Source: Syntrophales bacterium (GTDB lineage Bacteria > Desulfobacterota > Syntrophia > Syntrophales > UBA2251). Taken from it: a stretch of 31,551 nt of DNA. Position numbers and translations under genes: made by a program. Positions 9,089 to 20,169 of this stretch are shown here, one piece after another. The notes below the pieces were generated by a model. It was not told the origin of the DNA. It did not search any database and saw only the letters and a list, made by a program, of their open reading frames with translations. The DNA lies in assembly GCA_023230905.1 (NCBI GenBank), contig JALNWL010000009.1, forward strand, positions 1 to 31,551, written 5' to 3'. How positions within the stretch are numbered: the stretch's first letter is position 1; each line of letters opens with the position of its first letter.

Positions 9089-9667
9089 CTAGCTCCCTGA
9101 CCGGCTTCGGCTCGTCCCTTCCGGAACCTCCGCCGTATCCAATTCTTCTAGCGTGATGTTGTCGTTCGTGTAGATGCAGATCTCCGAGGCGATGGAGACG
9201 GCCTCACGGGCAATCTCGGCGGCCGTGAGGTCGGTATGCCGGATGAGCGCACGGGCCGCCGCCAGGGCGTAAGGGCCTCCGGACCCGATGGCCATGACGT
9301 TGTCATCCGATTCGATGACGTCGCCGATGCCCGAGATCATGAGAAAACTTTCCCGGTTGACGGCGATCATCAACGCCTCCAGGTGCCGGAGGACGCGATC
9401 CGTCCGCCAGTCCTTCGTCAGTTCCACCGCGGCGCGCAGGAGATTGCCGTTGTACTGCTCCAGTTTCTGGTCGAAGCGGTCGAACAGCGTGAAGGCGTCC
9501 GCCGTTGCTCCGGCGAATCCCACAATGACCTCGTTGTGGTAGAGGCGCCGGACCTTCCGGGCGCCGTGCTTCATAACCGTCACGTCGATGGTGACCTGCC
9601 CGTCCCCGGCCACCGTGACCTTTCCCTTGTGTCGTACGGCGACGATGGTCGTTCCATGCATAATCAT
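9089..9667 (-). CDS. hslV: HslV, peptidase subunit of the HslUV protease
   Basis: Threonine protease of the proteasome beta fold. The start at 9667 gives a 192-aa product, MIMHG followed by TTIVAVRH. Removal of the five-residue leader would expose catalytic T6. AGDGQVT, the KVRRLY lysine/arginine stretch and GSGGPYA are all present. An upstream frame reaches 9784 but overlaps xerC. The ATG at 9667 overlaps the xerC stop as ATGA (9664-9667) with GGAGGAGGA about 11 bp upstream; a second in-frame ATG at 9661 is possible. The C-terminal tail after EELDTAEV is a short serine/arginine-rich extension. Confidence 0.95.
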   Translation of the reverse strand: MIMHGTTIVAVRHKGKVTVAGDGQVTIDVTVMKHGARKVRRLYHNEVIVGFAGATADAFTLFDRFDQKLEQYNGNLLRAAVELTKDWRTDRVLRHLEALMIAVNRESFLMISGIGDVIESDDNVMAIGSGGPYALAAARALIRHTDLTAAEIAREAVSIASEICIYTNDNITLEELDTAEVPEGTSRSRSGS

Positions 9668-10608
9668 GGTTTCTTGTGTCCTCCTCCGGCCTTCGGATGG
9701 GCCTTGTCGTAGACCTCCATCAGCCGTGCGACGCTCACGGCCGTGTATTTCTGCGTCGTCGACAGGCTCTCGTGGCCCAGACATTCCTGGATCGCCCGCA
9801 GATCGGCGCCGGCGTCGAGCATGTGCGTGGCAAACGTGTGCCGGAACGTGTGGGGGCTGATCTTGCGGCGCAACCCGCCCTGGACGGTCGACCGGTCGAC
9901 GATCCGGGCGATGGAGCGCGTGCTGATGCGTCCTCCCCGCCGGTTCACGAAGATCGGCTGCTGGCCGACCCCGTCCGGCTCCGGAAACAGGGCATCCCGC
10001 GCCTCCAGATAGACGCGCAGGGCATTTAGCGCCGGGCCTCCGACCGGAACGATCCGGTCCTTTTTCCCCTTCCCGCGGACCCTGACCAGCCCAGCCGCGA
10101 AATCGACATCCCCGACGTTGAGTCCCGTCAGTTCGCTCAGACGGATGCCCGACGAGTACAGCAGTTCCAGGACTGCCCGATCCCGCGCACCAGAAAACCG
10201 GGCATCTTGCGGTGCCTTGAGAAGGTCCTCCATCTCGTCGGCGGACAGGACGGAGGGGACATACGTCTCGATGCGCGGCGTCTGGATCAATTCCGCCGGA
10301 TTGCCCTTGAGCACCCCGTCGCGCTGGAGGTAGCGGAAAAAGCTCTTCAGGGCGGATATCTTCCGGGCGATCGAAACCTTCCGAATCCGGCGCTGATAAA
10401 GCCCGGCCAGGAAAGTTCGGATCATCAGGGCATCGATGGATTCCAGTCCCTGCCCCTTCGCCGCATCGATCAGGGCTTCGGCCTCGAGATACGCGACGAA
10501 CTGCCGAACGTCGTGCAGGTAGTTCGATCGGGTATGGGGGGAAAGATCCCGCTCCATTTCCATGTGTCGCGAGAAACGACGCAGGGCCTGCTCCACGTCC
10601 TCGATCAT
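9664..10608 (-). CDS. xerC: Tyrosine recombinase XerC
   Basis: Site-specific recombinase that, with XerD, resolves chromosome dimers at dif. In this 314-aa protein the N-terminal SAM-like core-binding domain covers about residues 1-110. The catalytic domain holds R156 (SGIRLSEL), a lysine in the RGKGKK beta-hairpin, H253/R256 (HTFRHTF), H279 (LGHE) and nucleophile Y288 (QKYTAVS). The full R-K-H-R-H-Y set is present. The XerC assignment rather than XerD or a phage integrase rests on the overlap with hslV and on gene order. It is preceded by a terminator belonging to the upstream gene. Confidence 0.92.
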   Translation of the reverse strand: MIEDVEQALRRFSRHMEMERDLSPHTRSNYLHDVRQFVAYLEAEALIDAAKGQGLESIDALMIRTFLAGLYQRRIRKVSIARKISALKSFFRYLQRDGVLKGNPAELIQTPRIETYVPSVLSADEMEDLLKAPQDARFSGARDRAVLELLYSSGIRLSELTGLNVGDVDFAAGLVRVRGKGKKDRIVPVGGPALNALRVYLEARDALFPEPDGVGQQPIFVNRRGGRISTRSIARIVDRSTVQGGLRRKISPHTFRHTFATHMLDAGADLRAIQECLGHESLSTTQKYTAVSVARLMEVYDKAHPKAGGGHKKP

Positions 10609-10676
10609 GTCGTCATCCCGCCGTTCCGGCCTTCCCCTAAAGATGCCGTGCGATCCGGGACCATCAGGGGTCCGAT

Positions 10677-10720
10677 AAAAACAATAGCCACGAAAGTCCG
10701 CTTCGACCCGTCTTTCGTGG
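10677..10720 (-). terminator. Rho-independent terminator after the nuclease-family gene
   Basis: CCACGAAAG (10688-10696) and CTTTCGTGG (10712-10720) form a perfect 9-bp stem. On the minus strand it is followed within a few bases by a T-rich run (TTGTTTTTA, plus-strand A-run 10677-10681). It begins 17 bp after the stop of the 10737-11237 gene and so separates that unit from xerC. A smaller GGACC/GGTCC hairpin lies just beyond it. Confidence 0.75.
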
Positions 10721-10736
10721 CACCGCGCACAGAGGC

Positions 10737-11237
10737 CTACATCTTGTACTTGCCGAACTCCTCCGGAGACATATTCTCCAGAAATTCCTTCAATTTTTCT
10801 TCCTGCAACTGATCCTGGTCCGTTCCCTTGGATCCGAAATCCACGTTTCGGGACTTGTCGATCACCTTCTGCTCGACAAAGATCGGGGCGCGTGCGCGCA
10901 GGGCGAGGGCCAGCGCGTCGCTCGGGCGGGAATCGATGACGTAGTCCCTCCCCTCCCTGACCACGAAAATGTTGGCGAAGAAGGTGTTGTTCCTCAGGTC
11001 GTTGATCTCCACCCGCGTGACCTGGACATCGAGCGTTTTCAGAATCTCGTTGAGCAGGTCGTGCGTCATGGGACGGGCGAAGCTGATTTTTTCCATCTCA
11101 GTGGCAATCGCACTCGCTTCAAACAAGCCGATCCAGATCGGGATCGCCTTCTTCTCTTCCAGGTCCTTAAGGATAACGATCGGCGTGTTGGTGAGGGGAT
11201 CGATCGTCAGCCCGGATATCTTCATTTCGATCAGCAT
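10737..11237 (-). CDS. Bifunctional nuclease-family protein (DUF151/BFN domain)
   Basis: 166-aa protein of the BFN/DUF151 family, whose plant relatives have RNase and DNase activity; the bacterial role is unsettled. Visible family signatures are the N-terminal VILKD-EEKKAIPIWIGLFEASAIA pattern, HDLLNEILKTL, and RPSDALALALRARAPIFVEQKVID. A charged C-terminal helix (about 130-166) follows, as in many deltaproteobacterial members with a UvrB/UvrC-motif-like tail. The start at 11237 lies 2 bp after miaB with GGAGG about 7 bp upstream, so it is co-transcribed with miaB. The perfect hairpin downstream ends the unit. Confidence 0.85.
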   Translation of the reverse strand: MLIEMKISGLTIDPLTNTPIVILKDLEEKKAIPIWIGLFEASAIATEMEKISFARPMTHDLLNEILKTLDVQVTRVEINDLRNNTFFANIFVVREGRDYVIDSRPSDALALALRARAPIFVEQKVIDKSRNVDFGSKGTDQDQLQEEKLKEFLENMSPEEFGKYKM

Positions 11238-11239
11238 GA

Positions 11240-12571
11240 TCAGGCCTCCGGAAGTTGAAGCTCGCCCCGGAGGGAATGGAGAAAGGCCTCCGTGATGCGA
11301 CAGCGCACCGTCCGGCCGATCAGCCGTTCTTCTCCGGCAAAGTTAACGATCTTGTTGCCGCGGGTTCGCCCCGTTAGATGCCGGGACGATGCCCGACTGA
11401 CGCCTTCCACGAGGATCTCCTCTACCCTTCCGATCGAAAGCCGGTTTCTCTCCTGGGTATGTTCGTCCTGAAGGGCCTGCAGGATCTTCAGCCTCTCCGA
11501 CTTGACCTCCTCCGCAACCGGCTCCGTCATCTTCATGGCCGCCGTTCCTTCGCGTCGAGAATATTTAAAAGAGAACAAATTGTCAAATCTGATTTTTCCC
11601 ATCAGATCCAGCGTCTCACGAAAATCGGCCTCGGTTTCCCCCGGGAAACCGACGATGATGTCCGAGGTGATGCTGATGTTCGGACAGGCGTCCCGGAGTC
11701 GTTGGACCTTGTCCAGATATCCCTCCCGGGTATACCCCCGGTTCATCCGGGCGAGAACTCGGTTCGAACCGGCCTGAACCGGAAGGTGAATGTGTCCGCA
11801 GAGTGACTCGACCTCTCGGAAGCACTGCATCAAGTCCGCCGACAGGTCCTTCGGATGCGAGGTCGTGAAGCGGATGCGCTCGATACCGGAGACGGCGCCG
11901 ATTTCCCGAATCAGGCCCGGGAAATCCATCCCTTCCGGCGTCCCCACTCCGTAGGAGTTCACGTTCTGACCGAGCAGCGTCACCTCGCGTATGCCGAGAT
12001 CCGCCAAGGAGCGGATCTCGGCTATGATCTCCCGACCGGAACGGCTTTGTTCCCGCCCCCTCAGATAGGGGACGACACAGTATGCACAGAAATTATTGCA
12101 CCCCTGCATGATGGTCACGTAAGCGCTCACCGTTCCGTGTGGGGGCGGGGCGAAGATCGCCAACGATTCGACCCGGTCGCAAAACGCCGTTTCCACGACG
12201 CCTGCCCCACCGTGACCGCAGAGGTTCAAGAGCCTGGGAACGCTCGCCAGTTGGTGCGTTCCGAAAACCAGATCCACATGGGGCGCCGCCACCAGAAGCG
12301 CCCGCCCCCGCTGCTGTGCAACACAGCCGCCGACCGCGATCCGCAGCCCGGGCTTCAGGGATTTCAGGCTCCGGAGCCGCCCGAGTTCGCTGTAAACCTT
12401 CTGGGCGGCCTTCTCGCGGATGCTGCACGTGTTGACGACGATCAGATCGGCCTCCTCGGGCCGATCGGCGCGCTCATAGCCTTCGTAAGCAAGGAGCGCG
12501 GCAAGCTGCTCGGAATCATGCACGTTCATCTGGCATCCGAAGGTCCGGATATAGAGGCGTTTTTTTTCCAT
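11240..12571 (-). CDS. miaB: tRNA-2-methylthio-N6-dimethylallyladenosine synthase
   Basis: Radical-SAM methylthiotransferase that adds the 2-methylthio group to i6A37 in tRNAs reading UNN codons. In this 443-aa protein the N-terminal UPF0004 domain carries one Fe-S cluster on C13, C49 and C83. The radical-SAM cluster is C158, C162, C165 (QGCNNFCAYC), followed by VPYLRGREQSR, which marks MiaB rather than RimO or MtaB. The C-terminal TRAM domain covers roughly 375-440. It sits directly after the tRNA cluster terminator with only about 13 bp between the U-tract and the ATG. The ribosome binding site is weak. Confidence 0.96.
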   Translation of the reverse strand: MEKKRLYIRTFGCQMNVHDSEQLAALLAYEGYERADRPEEADLIVVNTCSIREKAAQKVYSELGRLRSLKSLKPGLRIAVGGCVAQQRGRALLVAAPHVDLVFGTHQLASVPRLLNLCGHGGAGVVETAFCDRVESLAIFAPPPHGTVSAYVTIMQGCNNFCAYCVVPYLRGREQSRSGREIIAEIRSLADLGIREVTLLGQNVNSYGVGTPEGMDFPGLIREIGAVSGIERIRFTTSHPKDLSADLMQCFREVESLCGHIHLPVQAGSNRVLARMNRGYTREGYLDKVQRLRDACPNISITSDIIVGFPGETEADFRETLDLMGKIRFDNLFSFKYSRREGTAAMKMTEPVAEEVKSERLKILQALQDEHTQERNRLSIGRVEEILVEGVSRASSRHLTGRTRGNKIVNFAGEERLIGRTVRCRITEAFLHSLRGELQLPEA

Positions 12572-12584
12572 GCTTCGGGGTCCA

Positions 12585-12621
12585 AAGAAAAAAAGGGGCT
12601 CGGCATACTGCCTAACCCCTT
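12585..12621 (-). terminator. Terminator between tRNA-Lys and miaB
   Basis: On the minus strand AAGGGG (12616-12621 complement) pairs with CCCCTT (12593-12598 complement). The stem extends inward through two more pairs, one mismatch and GGC/GCC around an AGTAT loop. A run of seven T follows at once (plus-strand A-run 12588-12594). It begins 7 bp after the CCA end of tRNA-Lys, so it is the 3' terminator of the tRNA transcript. Confidence 0.85.
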
Positions 12622-12627
12622 GAAATC

Positions 12628-12703
12628 TGGTGAGCCCTGTCGGGATCGAACCGACAACCTACTGATTAAGAGTCAGTTGCTCTACCGGCTGAGCTAAGGG
12701 CCC
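12628..12703 (-). tRNA. tRNA-Lys (anticodon CTT)
   Basis: 76-nt cloverleaf on the minus strand. The acceptor GGGCCCT pairs with AGGGCTC (one G-T wobble), the discriminator is A and CCA is encoded. The D-loop AGCTCAGCCGGTAGAGC and T-arm GTCGGTTCGATCCCGAC are standard. The loop ACTCTTAAT gives CTT, reading AAG. It is the last tRNA before the terminator. Confidence 0.95.
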
Positions 12704-12736
12704 ACATGGACGGGTTTGTCTTATCCCTCTCCAATC

Positions 12737-12813
12737 TGGCGCGCCCGGTACGACTCGAACGTACGACCAACAGATTCGAAGTCTGCGACTCTATCCAACT
12801 GAGCTACGGGCGC
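12737..12813 (-). tRNA. tRNA-Arg (anticodon TCG)
   Basis: 77-nt cloverleaf on the minus strand. Acceptor GCGCCCG pairs with CGGGCGC, the discriminator is G and CCA is encoded. The anticodon loop CTTCGAA gives TCG, reading CGA and possibly CGG. The T-arm is GTACGTTCGAGTCGTAC. Confidence 0.94.
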
Positions 12814-12845
12814 ATTATATCTCATTCTGTCCCAACTGGCAAGTG

Positions 12846-12923
12846 TGGGGTGAGTGAAGGGACTTGAACCCTCAACCTCCGGGGCCACAACCCGGCACTC
12901 TAACCATTTGAGCTACACCCACC
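12846..12923 (-). tRNA. tRNA-His (anticodon GTG)
   Basis: Minus-strand cloverleaf, 78 nt including the extra G at position -1 that marks tRNA-His. Acceptor GTGGGTG pairs with CACTCAC, and the encoded C73 faces G-1 before CCA. The anticodon loop TTGTGGC gives GTG, reading CAC/CAU. Confidence 0.95.
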
Positions 12924-12932
12924 ATGCATTCC

Positions 12933-13009
<77 letters not shown>

Positions 13010-13032
13010 CTGTTGTTCCAAAAAGGAAACGC

Positions 13033-13061
13033 CTCTTAACGCCTTTGCCGGCTTTTGTCAA
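13033..13061 (-). promoter_or_regulatory. Probable promoter of the tRNA cluster
   Basis: On the minus strand a perfect -35 TTGACA (plus 13056-13061) is followed after 17 bp by the weak -10 TAAGAG (plus 13033-13038). It lies about 24 bp before tRNA-Arg(TCT). The position fits a stable-RNA promoter; the -10 match is poor, so the exact spacing is uncertain. Confidence 0.5.
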
Positions 13062-13079
13062 GTGTAAAAGCGGTGTTTG

Positions 13080-14753
13080 TCAGCGTACATAACCGACGAT
13101 TCCTTCGAAGCGGAAACCCTTCCTGTCCCGACCTTCCCCGCTCTGATCGGTTGTGAAGAAATGATGACCGGTCCGGGGGTTTCGCCAGCGATAGAGCGGG
13201 CGTGTGTTGTTCATCCGCGAGGTCGCGATATGGCCGATGACTCCCTCCAGGACGTATCCGGACTGTGGATTGACGGCCAACCGGTTGATTGCGTAATAGT
13301 GGTCCCGCTTCTTCGGGTTGAACCAGCGATAGAGCTCCGTTGTCCCCGGTATTCCGGGAATGAAAAGCCGGAATGCAACCCCCTGGCGCTGATATCCGCC
13401 CGAATGGAGACGCTGCACTTCGGCCTCGGGATTGACGGTGAACAGACAATCGTTGTCCCGAAAATACCGGTAGACGTCGATGATTTTCGTGGGTGCGTCT
13501 GCCCTGACCTCCACGGAGAGGTCGACGACCTGATCCCCACCCGTGGAGCGGATCAGAAGGTGATCCCGATAGGTTCCGGGTGGGACGTTCTGAGCGCGGA
13601 GAGCGATGTTGACGAAATCCGTCTCACGCGTGATGACGCCGGAATCGGGAAAAAGGTTGATCCAGTCGGCAGGTCCGCGCCGGACATCCTGGTCGTAAAC
13701 CGTCATCCCCTCCAGTTTCAGACGTCCGCTCTTGACGACCACGCTCAGCTCGTGAGGTCCTTCGTTGAGACCCGAAACGCCGTTCGAGGTGAACCTCTCG
13801 ACCGGATCGGATATCGCGTTGACGGTTTCAACGAGCCGATTGTCGATATAAATCGACAGGCTTCCGCCGTCGGATGATTTCCAGAGATGCAATACGACAC
13901 CCGTCCCCTTGAAGCGGCATTTCATGTTTGATCCCTGCGGATGGGAAACAGGATACCCCCCCTCTTCGGACCATCCCGGGGGAAATTCCACCGCCTCCGC
14001 GATCCTCACTGGCGGTTGATACGTTCCCTGTCCGCGAAGCTCCGGATTCTGAAAGGAGTGGTAGCGTCCCCTGCTGACGGGGACGACCTCCTTCTCCGGC
14101 GCGGGCCCGACGGCCTTCCAGTGCAGGCGCTCGCGCCCGACATTGTTGAGGCGGATGATTCGTGTCGAGGTTTCTCCGGGGCCCAGGCTCCCAAAATCGA
14201 GACGGGGGGGATCGACGGTAAGGAACGTTTCGAGCTCCGGATAGGGCAGACTGAAGCGAATATGGAGATTCCGGACGCCACCCGGCAGCGAAACGGGAAT
14301 CGCCACCCTGTGCGGTCCGGCGGAGAATTCCCTGCGCGCCGTGATTGCCTTTCCCCCGCTCTCCAGCGACAGCCGTACGCTTCTGATCGCCGCGTCCTGG
14401 GCATCAACGTCCCGTTCCTCTCCGTCGTCGAATCGGGAGAGCCTCACCTCCAGGACGCACGGCTCCTCGGCGACTGTTCCGGACAGCCGATCCTGGTCCA
14501 GGAAGGTCCAGCCCGACAGGGTCTGCGTATTCCACGCCTGGGAAGCGGGCCCGGGATAACTCAGGATGAATTTCCCTTTCAGGGTCTGTCCCGACGTGAG
14601 ACCTCCGAGATCGATTTCGTGGGGAGCGACGTTGATCACCGGCGCCGGTGCCGGCGTCGTCTGGGCCGACAGGATCAAGGGCCGGTATGTCAACGGGACG
14701 GCCAGAATCGTCGCAACGAGGATCCTCGCGACAAGGCCGGATGATCGCTTCAT
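13080..14753 (-). CDS. Secreted multidomain protein: Ig-like modules, beta-sandwich, C-terminal DUF5648-like lectin domain
   Basis: 557-aa exported protein. A signal peptide (MKRSSGLVARILVATILAVPL...LSA) precedes several modules. Ig/ASH-like segments start INVAPHEIDLGGL and TVDPPRLDFGSLGPGE. A central beta-sandwich resembling carbohydrate-binding modules has GTGVVLHLWKSSDGGSLSIYIDN. A BACON/Ig-like segment follows (LFPDSGVITRETDFVNIAL). The last about 130 residues contain YRYFRDNDCLFTV, LYRWFNPKKRDHYYA and LYRWRNPRTGHHFFTT with a GFRFEGIVGYV ending, the DUF5648 pattern. An upstream in-frame ATG at 14810 is less likely, because 14753 has GAGGTG close by and leads straight into the signal peptide. 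Carbohydrate or surface binding is inferred; no catalytic motif is seen. It is divergent from dprA. Confidence 0.8.
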   Translation of the reverse strand: MKRSSGLVARILVATILAVPLTYRPLILSAQTTPAPAPVINVAPHEIDLGGLTSGQTLKGKFILSYPGPASQAWNTQTLSGWTFLDQDRLSGTVAEEPCVLEVRLSRFDDGEERDVDAQDAAIRSVRLSLESGGKAITARREFSAGPHRVAIPVSLPGGVRNLHIRFSLPYPELETFLTVDPPRLDFGSLGPGETSTRIIRLNNVGRERLHWKAVGPAPEKEVVPVSRGRYHSFQNPELRGQGTYQPPVRIAEAVEFPPGWSEEGGYPVSHPQGSNMKCRFKGTGVVLHLWKSSDGGSLSIYIDNRLVETVNAISDPVERFTSNGVSGLNEGPHELSVVVKSGRLKLEGMTVYDQDVRRGPADWINLFPDSGVITRETDFVNIALRAQNVPPGTYRDHLLIRSTGGDQVVDLSVEVRADAPTKIIDVYRYFRDNDCLFTVNPEAEVQRLHSGGYQRQGVAFRLFIPGIPGTTELYRWFNPKKRDHYYAINRLAVNPQSGYVLEGVIGHIATSRMNNTRPLYRWRNPRTGHHFFTTDQSGEGRDRKGFRFEGIVGYVR

Positions 14754-14848
14754 GTTCACCTCATCATCTTGAAATAGCCTTTCCTTAAACCAAAGCCTCT
14801 CCGGAGGCAATGGTTATTTCGCGATTGAGAGGTTTCCGGGGAAAAGAC

Positions 14849-14876
14849 TTGACACCCCGTGCGGGTCCGATATATG
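14849..14876 (+). promoter_or_regulatory. Sigma70-type promoter of dprA-topA-trmFO
   Basis: Perfect -35 TTGACA at 14849-14854, a 16-bp spacer and -10 TATATG at 14871-14876. It lies 33 bp before the dprA ATG and within the divergent gap to the secreted-protein gene. Confidence 0.65.
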
Positions 14877-14909
14877 TTTGCCGCCTTTCAGAATTCAGGA
14901 ACGTTTCCC

Positions 14910-16054
14910 ATGCAAAAAGAATCGCTGCCGGATTGGCTGGCTCTGAAAAAAGTCGAAGGGGTGGGGAATCTCGCCTTCAAAACCCTCGTGGAGGCGCTCG
15001 GTTCGCCGGCCAAGGTGTTCGCGGCGTCATACGAAACGCTGAAACGCATCCCCGGCATCGGAGACAAGACCGCCGCACAGATCAAGTCGTTCGACGACTG
15101 GAAGGCCTGCGAGAAGGAACTGGAGCGCGTTCGACAAGGGAGCATGACCCTGCTCACCTTTCAGGACGCCGACTATCCCCGGCGTCTGCTTAACATCTAC
15201 GATTTCCCGCCTCTGCTCTACGTGAGGGGAACCTTGTCCAACGAGGATATCCCCATCGCCGTGGTCGGATCGCGCCAGGCGAGTCCTTACGGCCGCTTCA
15301 CGACGGAACGCCTCTGTCGCGAGCTCGCCCTGAGGGGAATCACGGTCGTCAGCGGCATGGCGCGTGGAATCGACTCCGCCGCCCATAGCGGGGCGCTGGC
15401 CGGACGCGGACGAACCATCGCGGTCCTGGGGAGCGGTCCGGACGTCATCTATCCACCGGAGAACGAATCCCTCTACCGTAAGATCGCCGCGAGCGGCGCC
15501 GTCATCAGCGAGTATCCTTTCGGAACCCCACCGAACGCCGCCAATTTCCCGGCCCGCAACCGCATCATCAGCGGCCTCTCCCTGGGCGTGGTCGTGGTGG
15601 AAGCCGGCATGAAGAGCGGATCGCTCATCACGGCCCGCATCGCCCTGGAACAGGGTCGTGAGGTCTTTGCCGTCCCCGGGGCCATCGACTCGTCCGGCTC
15701 CCGTGGCACCCACCGGCTCCTGAAGGAAGGGGCCAAGCTCATCGAAGGCGTCGATGACATCCTGGAAGAGATCCTGCCGCAACTCCAGCGGGCGGGCATT
15801 GTGCCTCCCGCCGCCCAACCTTCCCCGGATGCCATCCCCGACGCCGCGACGTCGGACGGCGCCGCGATGGAATCTCTGTCGGAACGGGAACGGATTGTCT
15901 TCTCCGCCCTTTCCGCCATTCCCGTCGATGCGAACGCTCTCGTCCATGCGACGGGGCTGACGGTCCAGGAAATTATCACGGCGCTCCTGCAACTGGAACT
16001 GAACGGTCTCGTCCGGCAAATGCCCGGAAACCGATATCTGCGCGAGGAATCATT

Positions 16055-16070
<16 letters not shown>
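14910..16070 (+). CDS. dprA: DNA-processing protein DprA (Smf)
   Basis: 386-aa protein that binds single-stranded DNA and loads RecA during natural transformation; it is also widespread in bacteria not known to be competent. N-terminal helix-hairpin-helix repeats (VEGVGNLAFKTL, IPGIGDKTAAQI, about 10-60) precede the Rossmann-like core with VVGSRQASPYG, SGMARGIDSAAH and VLGSGPDVIYPPEN. A C-terminal winged helix (about 325-380, ALVHATGLTVQEIITALLQL) follows. The start at 14910 (MQKESLP) is preferred over 14859, which would overlap the promoter -10 element. It overlaps topA by 16 bp. Confidence 0.93.
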
Positions 16071-18382
<2,312 letters not shown>

Positions 18383-18408
18383 GAACCGGAGTCGGGGAGC
18401 CTAAAGCC

Positions 18409-19731
18409 TTGCCGTCAGCCGGAACGCCCATCACCATCATCGGCGGAGGACTCGCGGGCTGCGAAGCGGCCTGGCAGCTTCTGGCGGCGGGCCACCGTGT
18501 CACCCTCGTCGAGATGAAGCCCGAACGCTTCTCCCCGGCACACACGTCCCCTCTCCTCGCTGAACTCGTTTGCAGCAACTCCCTCCGTTCCGACCGGATC
18601 CAGAACGCCGTGGGTCTCCTCAAGGCGGAGATGCGCGCGCTTAACTCCCTCATCCTGGCTGCCGCGGATGCCTCCGCCGTTCCCGCCGGCCGGGCGCTCG
18701 CCGTCGACCGGGAGGCCTTCTCGCGACAGGTAGAGGACGGCCTGCAGCGAAAACCGGGGTTCACCCTTGTCCGCCGTGAAGTTCAGGAGATCCCTTCCGA
18801 GGGTTTTGTTCTGATTGCCACCGGCCCGCTGACCTCCGACGCTCTCGCCGCCAACCTGGCTGAACGGACGGGCGCCAAGCATCTGGCCTTCTATGATGCC
18901 ATCGCGCCGATCGTGACGGGGGAGTCCATCGACAGAACCCGGGTTTTCCGCGCCTCCCGCTACGACCCCGAGGGCGGCGGCGACTATCTGAACTGCCCGC
19001 TCAATCTTGAGGAATATGAAAGGTTCCTGAATGCCCTGCTGACCGGCGAGAAGGTCCCCCTGCATACCTTCGAGGAGACGAAATGCTTCGAGGGTTGCCT
19101 GCCAATCGAAGTCCTGGCCGAGAGGGGACCGCGCACCCTGACCTTCGGCCCCCTGAAGCCGGTCGGCCTCACCGATCCGCGCACCGGCCGGCAGCCCTAC
19201 GCCGTGGTTCAGCTTCGCCACGAAAACCTTGCGGCGACCCTCTTCAACATGGTCGGCTTCCAGACAAAACTGACCTGGCCGGAGCAGCGTCGGATCTTCA
19301 GGATGATCACGGGGCTTGAACAGGCGGAGTTTACGCGCTATGGCAGCATCCACCGCAACACGTTTCTCAATGCGCCCGCCGTGCTGAGAGAGACCCTGCA
19401 GCTGAAAACAGACGACAGGATTTTTTTCGCGGGTCAGATCACCGGCGTCGAGGGTTATGTCGAGTCCGCGGCCATGGGGCTGATCGCCGGGTTGAGCCTT
19501 TCCCGTCACGCGGATGGGAAGACGTTTCTTCCCCCGCCGCCGACGACCGCCCTGGGATCTCTGATCCGCTTTCTGACGGCATCCGACCCGACCGCCTTCC
19601 AGCCGATGAACGTTAATTTCGGTCTCTTGACCCCTCTGGGCGGGCGAGTCCGCAAACCGGACCGAGGCGACCGCTACGCGGCGCGCGCACTGACCGATCT
19701 TGCGGCATGGGTCCGTTCCCTCCGTCTCTAA
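18409..19731 (+). CDS. trmFO: Folate-dependent tRNA (uracil-54) methyltransferase TrmFO
   Basis: FAD enzyme that makes m5U54 (ribothymidine) in the tRNA T-loop, using methylenetetrahydrofolate. In this 440-aa protein the N-terminal dinucleotide-binding motif is ITIIGGGLAGCEAAWQL. The family stretch EMKPERFSPAHTSPLLAELVCSNSLRSD and the late GQITGVEGYVESAAMGLIAG are diagnostic. No ATG stands at the right place. The proposed start is TTG at 18409 with GGGGAG 9 bp upstream, giving the normal N-terminus just before the FAD motif. The frame is open further upstream through topA, and ATG 18340 would give an odd extension. It ends 9 bp before the convergent lipoprotein gene. Confidence 0.93.
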   Translation: MPSAGTPITIIGGGLAGCEAAWQLLAAGHRVTLVEMKPERFSPAHTSPLLAELVCSNSLRSDRIQNAVGLLKAEMRALNSLILAAADASAVPAGRALAVDREAFSRQVEDGLQRKPGFTLVRREVQEIPSEGFVLIATGPLTSDALAANLAERTGAKHLAFYDAIAPIVTGESIDRTRVFRASRYDPEGGGDYLNCPLNLEEYERFLNALLTGEKVPLHTFEETKCFEGCLPIEVLAERGPRTLTFGPLKPVGLTDPRTGRQPYAVVQLRHENLAATLFNMVGFQTKLTWPEQRRIFRMITGLEQAEFTRYGSIHRNTFLNAPAVLRETLQLKTDDRIFFAGQITGVEGYVESAAMGLIAGLSLSRHADGKTFLPPPPTTALGSLIRFLTASDPTAFQPMNVNFGLLTPLGGRVRKPDRGDRYAARALTDLAAWVRSLRL

Positions 19732-19740
19732 TGGGCAGGC

Positions 19741-20082
19741 CTACTTCGTTTTGACCTTCAGGAGGTTGATGTCCGCGGCGGTCAGCCTGTCCCCCCACCC
19801 CACCAGTTTCCCGTTCGTGAACACCACGGGGGTGCATTCATCCTTCGCGGACAAGACGGTCGTTTCCTTCCTCTCCGTACGGTAATAGAGGATAGACACC
19901 TGATTTCCGTCAGCCGCTTCATACAGCTCGCTCAAGGTCGGCGTGCCCATGATCGTCATGGCCTCGTCCTGGGCCATCCCGGTTTTCAGCCTCAACAGGT
20001 TCTCGTTGGTTTTGAGGATGGCCGACGAGGCACAGGAACAGAACAAAACACACATTGCAACCAATACGGTAACCTTTTTCAT
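19741..20082 (-). CDS. Small exported SmpA/DUF3192-like protein, possible lipoprotein
   Basis: 113-aa protein. MKKVTVLVAMCVLFCSC is a lipoprotein-like signal, with the likely acylated cysteine at C17 (FCSC, an imperfect lipobox). The mature part matches the BamE/SmpA-like pattern, LLRLKTGMAQDEAMTIMGTPT, followed by a beta-rich half (VSILYYRTERKETT, TPVVFTNGKLVGWGD). This resembles DUF3192-type proteins; the role is unknown. The start at 20082 has GGGGAGAAG immediately upstream. It is the distal gene behind the adaptor/SecA-like cassette (87-bp gap) and is convergent with trmFO. Membership in the export cassette is possible but not shown. Confidence 0.75.
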   Translation of the reverse strand: MKKVTVLVAMCVLFCSCASSAILKTNENLLRLKTGMAQDEAMTIMGTPTLSELYEAADGNQVSILYYRTERKETTVLSAKDECTPVVFTNGKLVGWGDRLTAADINLLKVKTK

Positions 20083-20169
20083 TTCTTCTCCCCTTTTCTT
20101 TGAGTGGGTTCCCTGCGGGAACGCCCTGGTTTGTCCTCGACGGCTCACCGGATCCGGCGCGGCGGATCG

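Noticed and set aside
9664..10608. Reading the tyrosine recombinase as a phage or island integrase next to the tRNA genes
   Set aside because: It is stop-start coupled to hslV, is XerC-sized, and no att-like repeat of a tRNA 3' end was noticed.
15027..16019. 330-codon minus-strand open frame
   Set aside because: It is antisense to dprA, with glycine/arginine/aspartate-rich composition and no motif.
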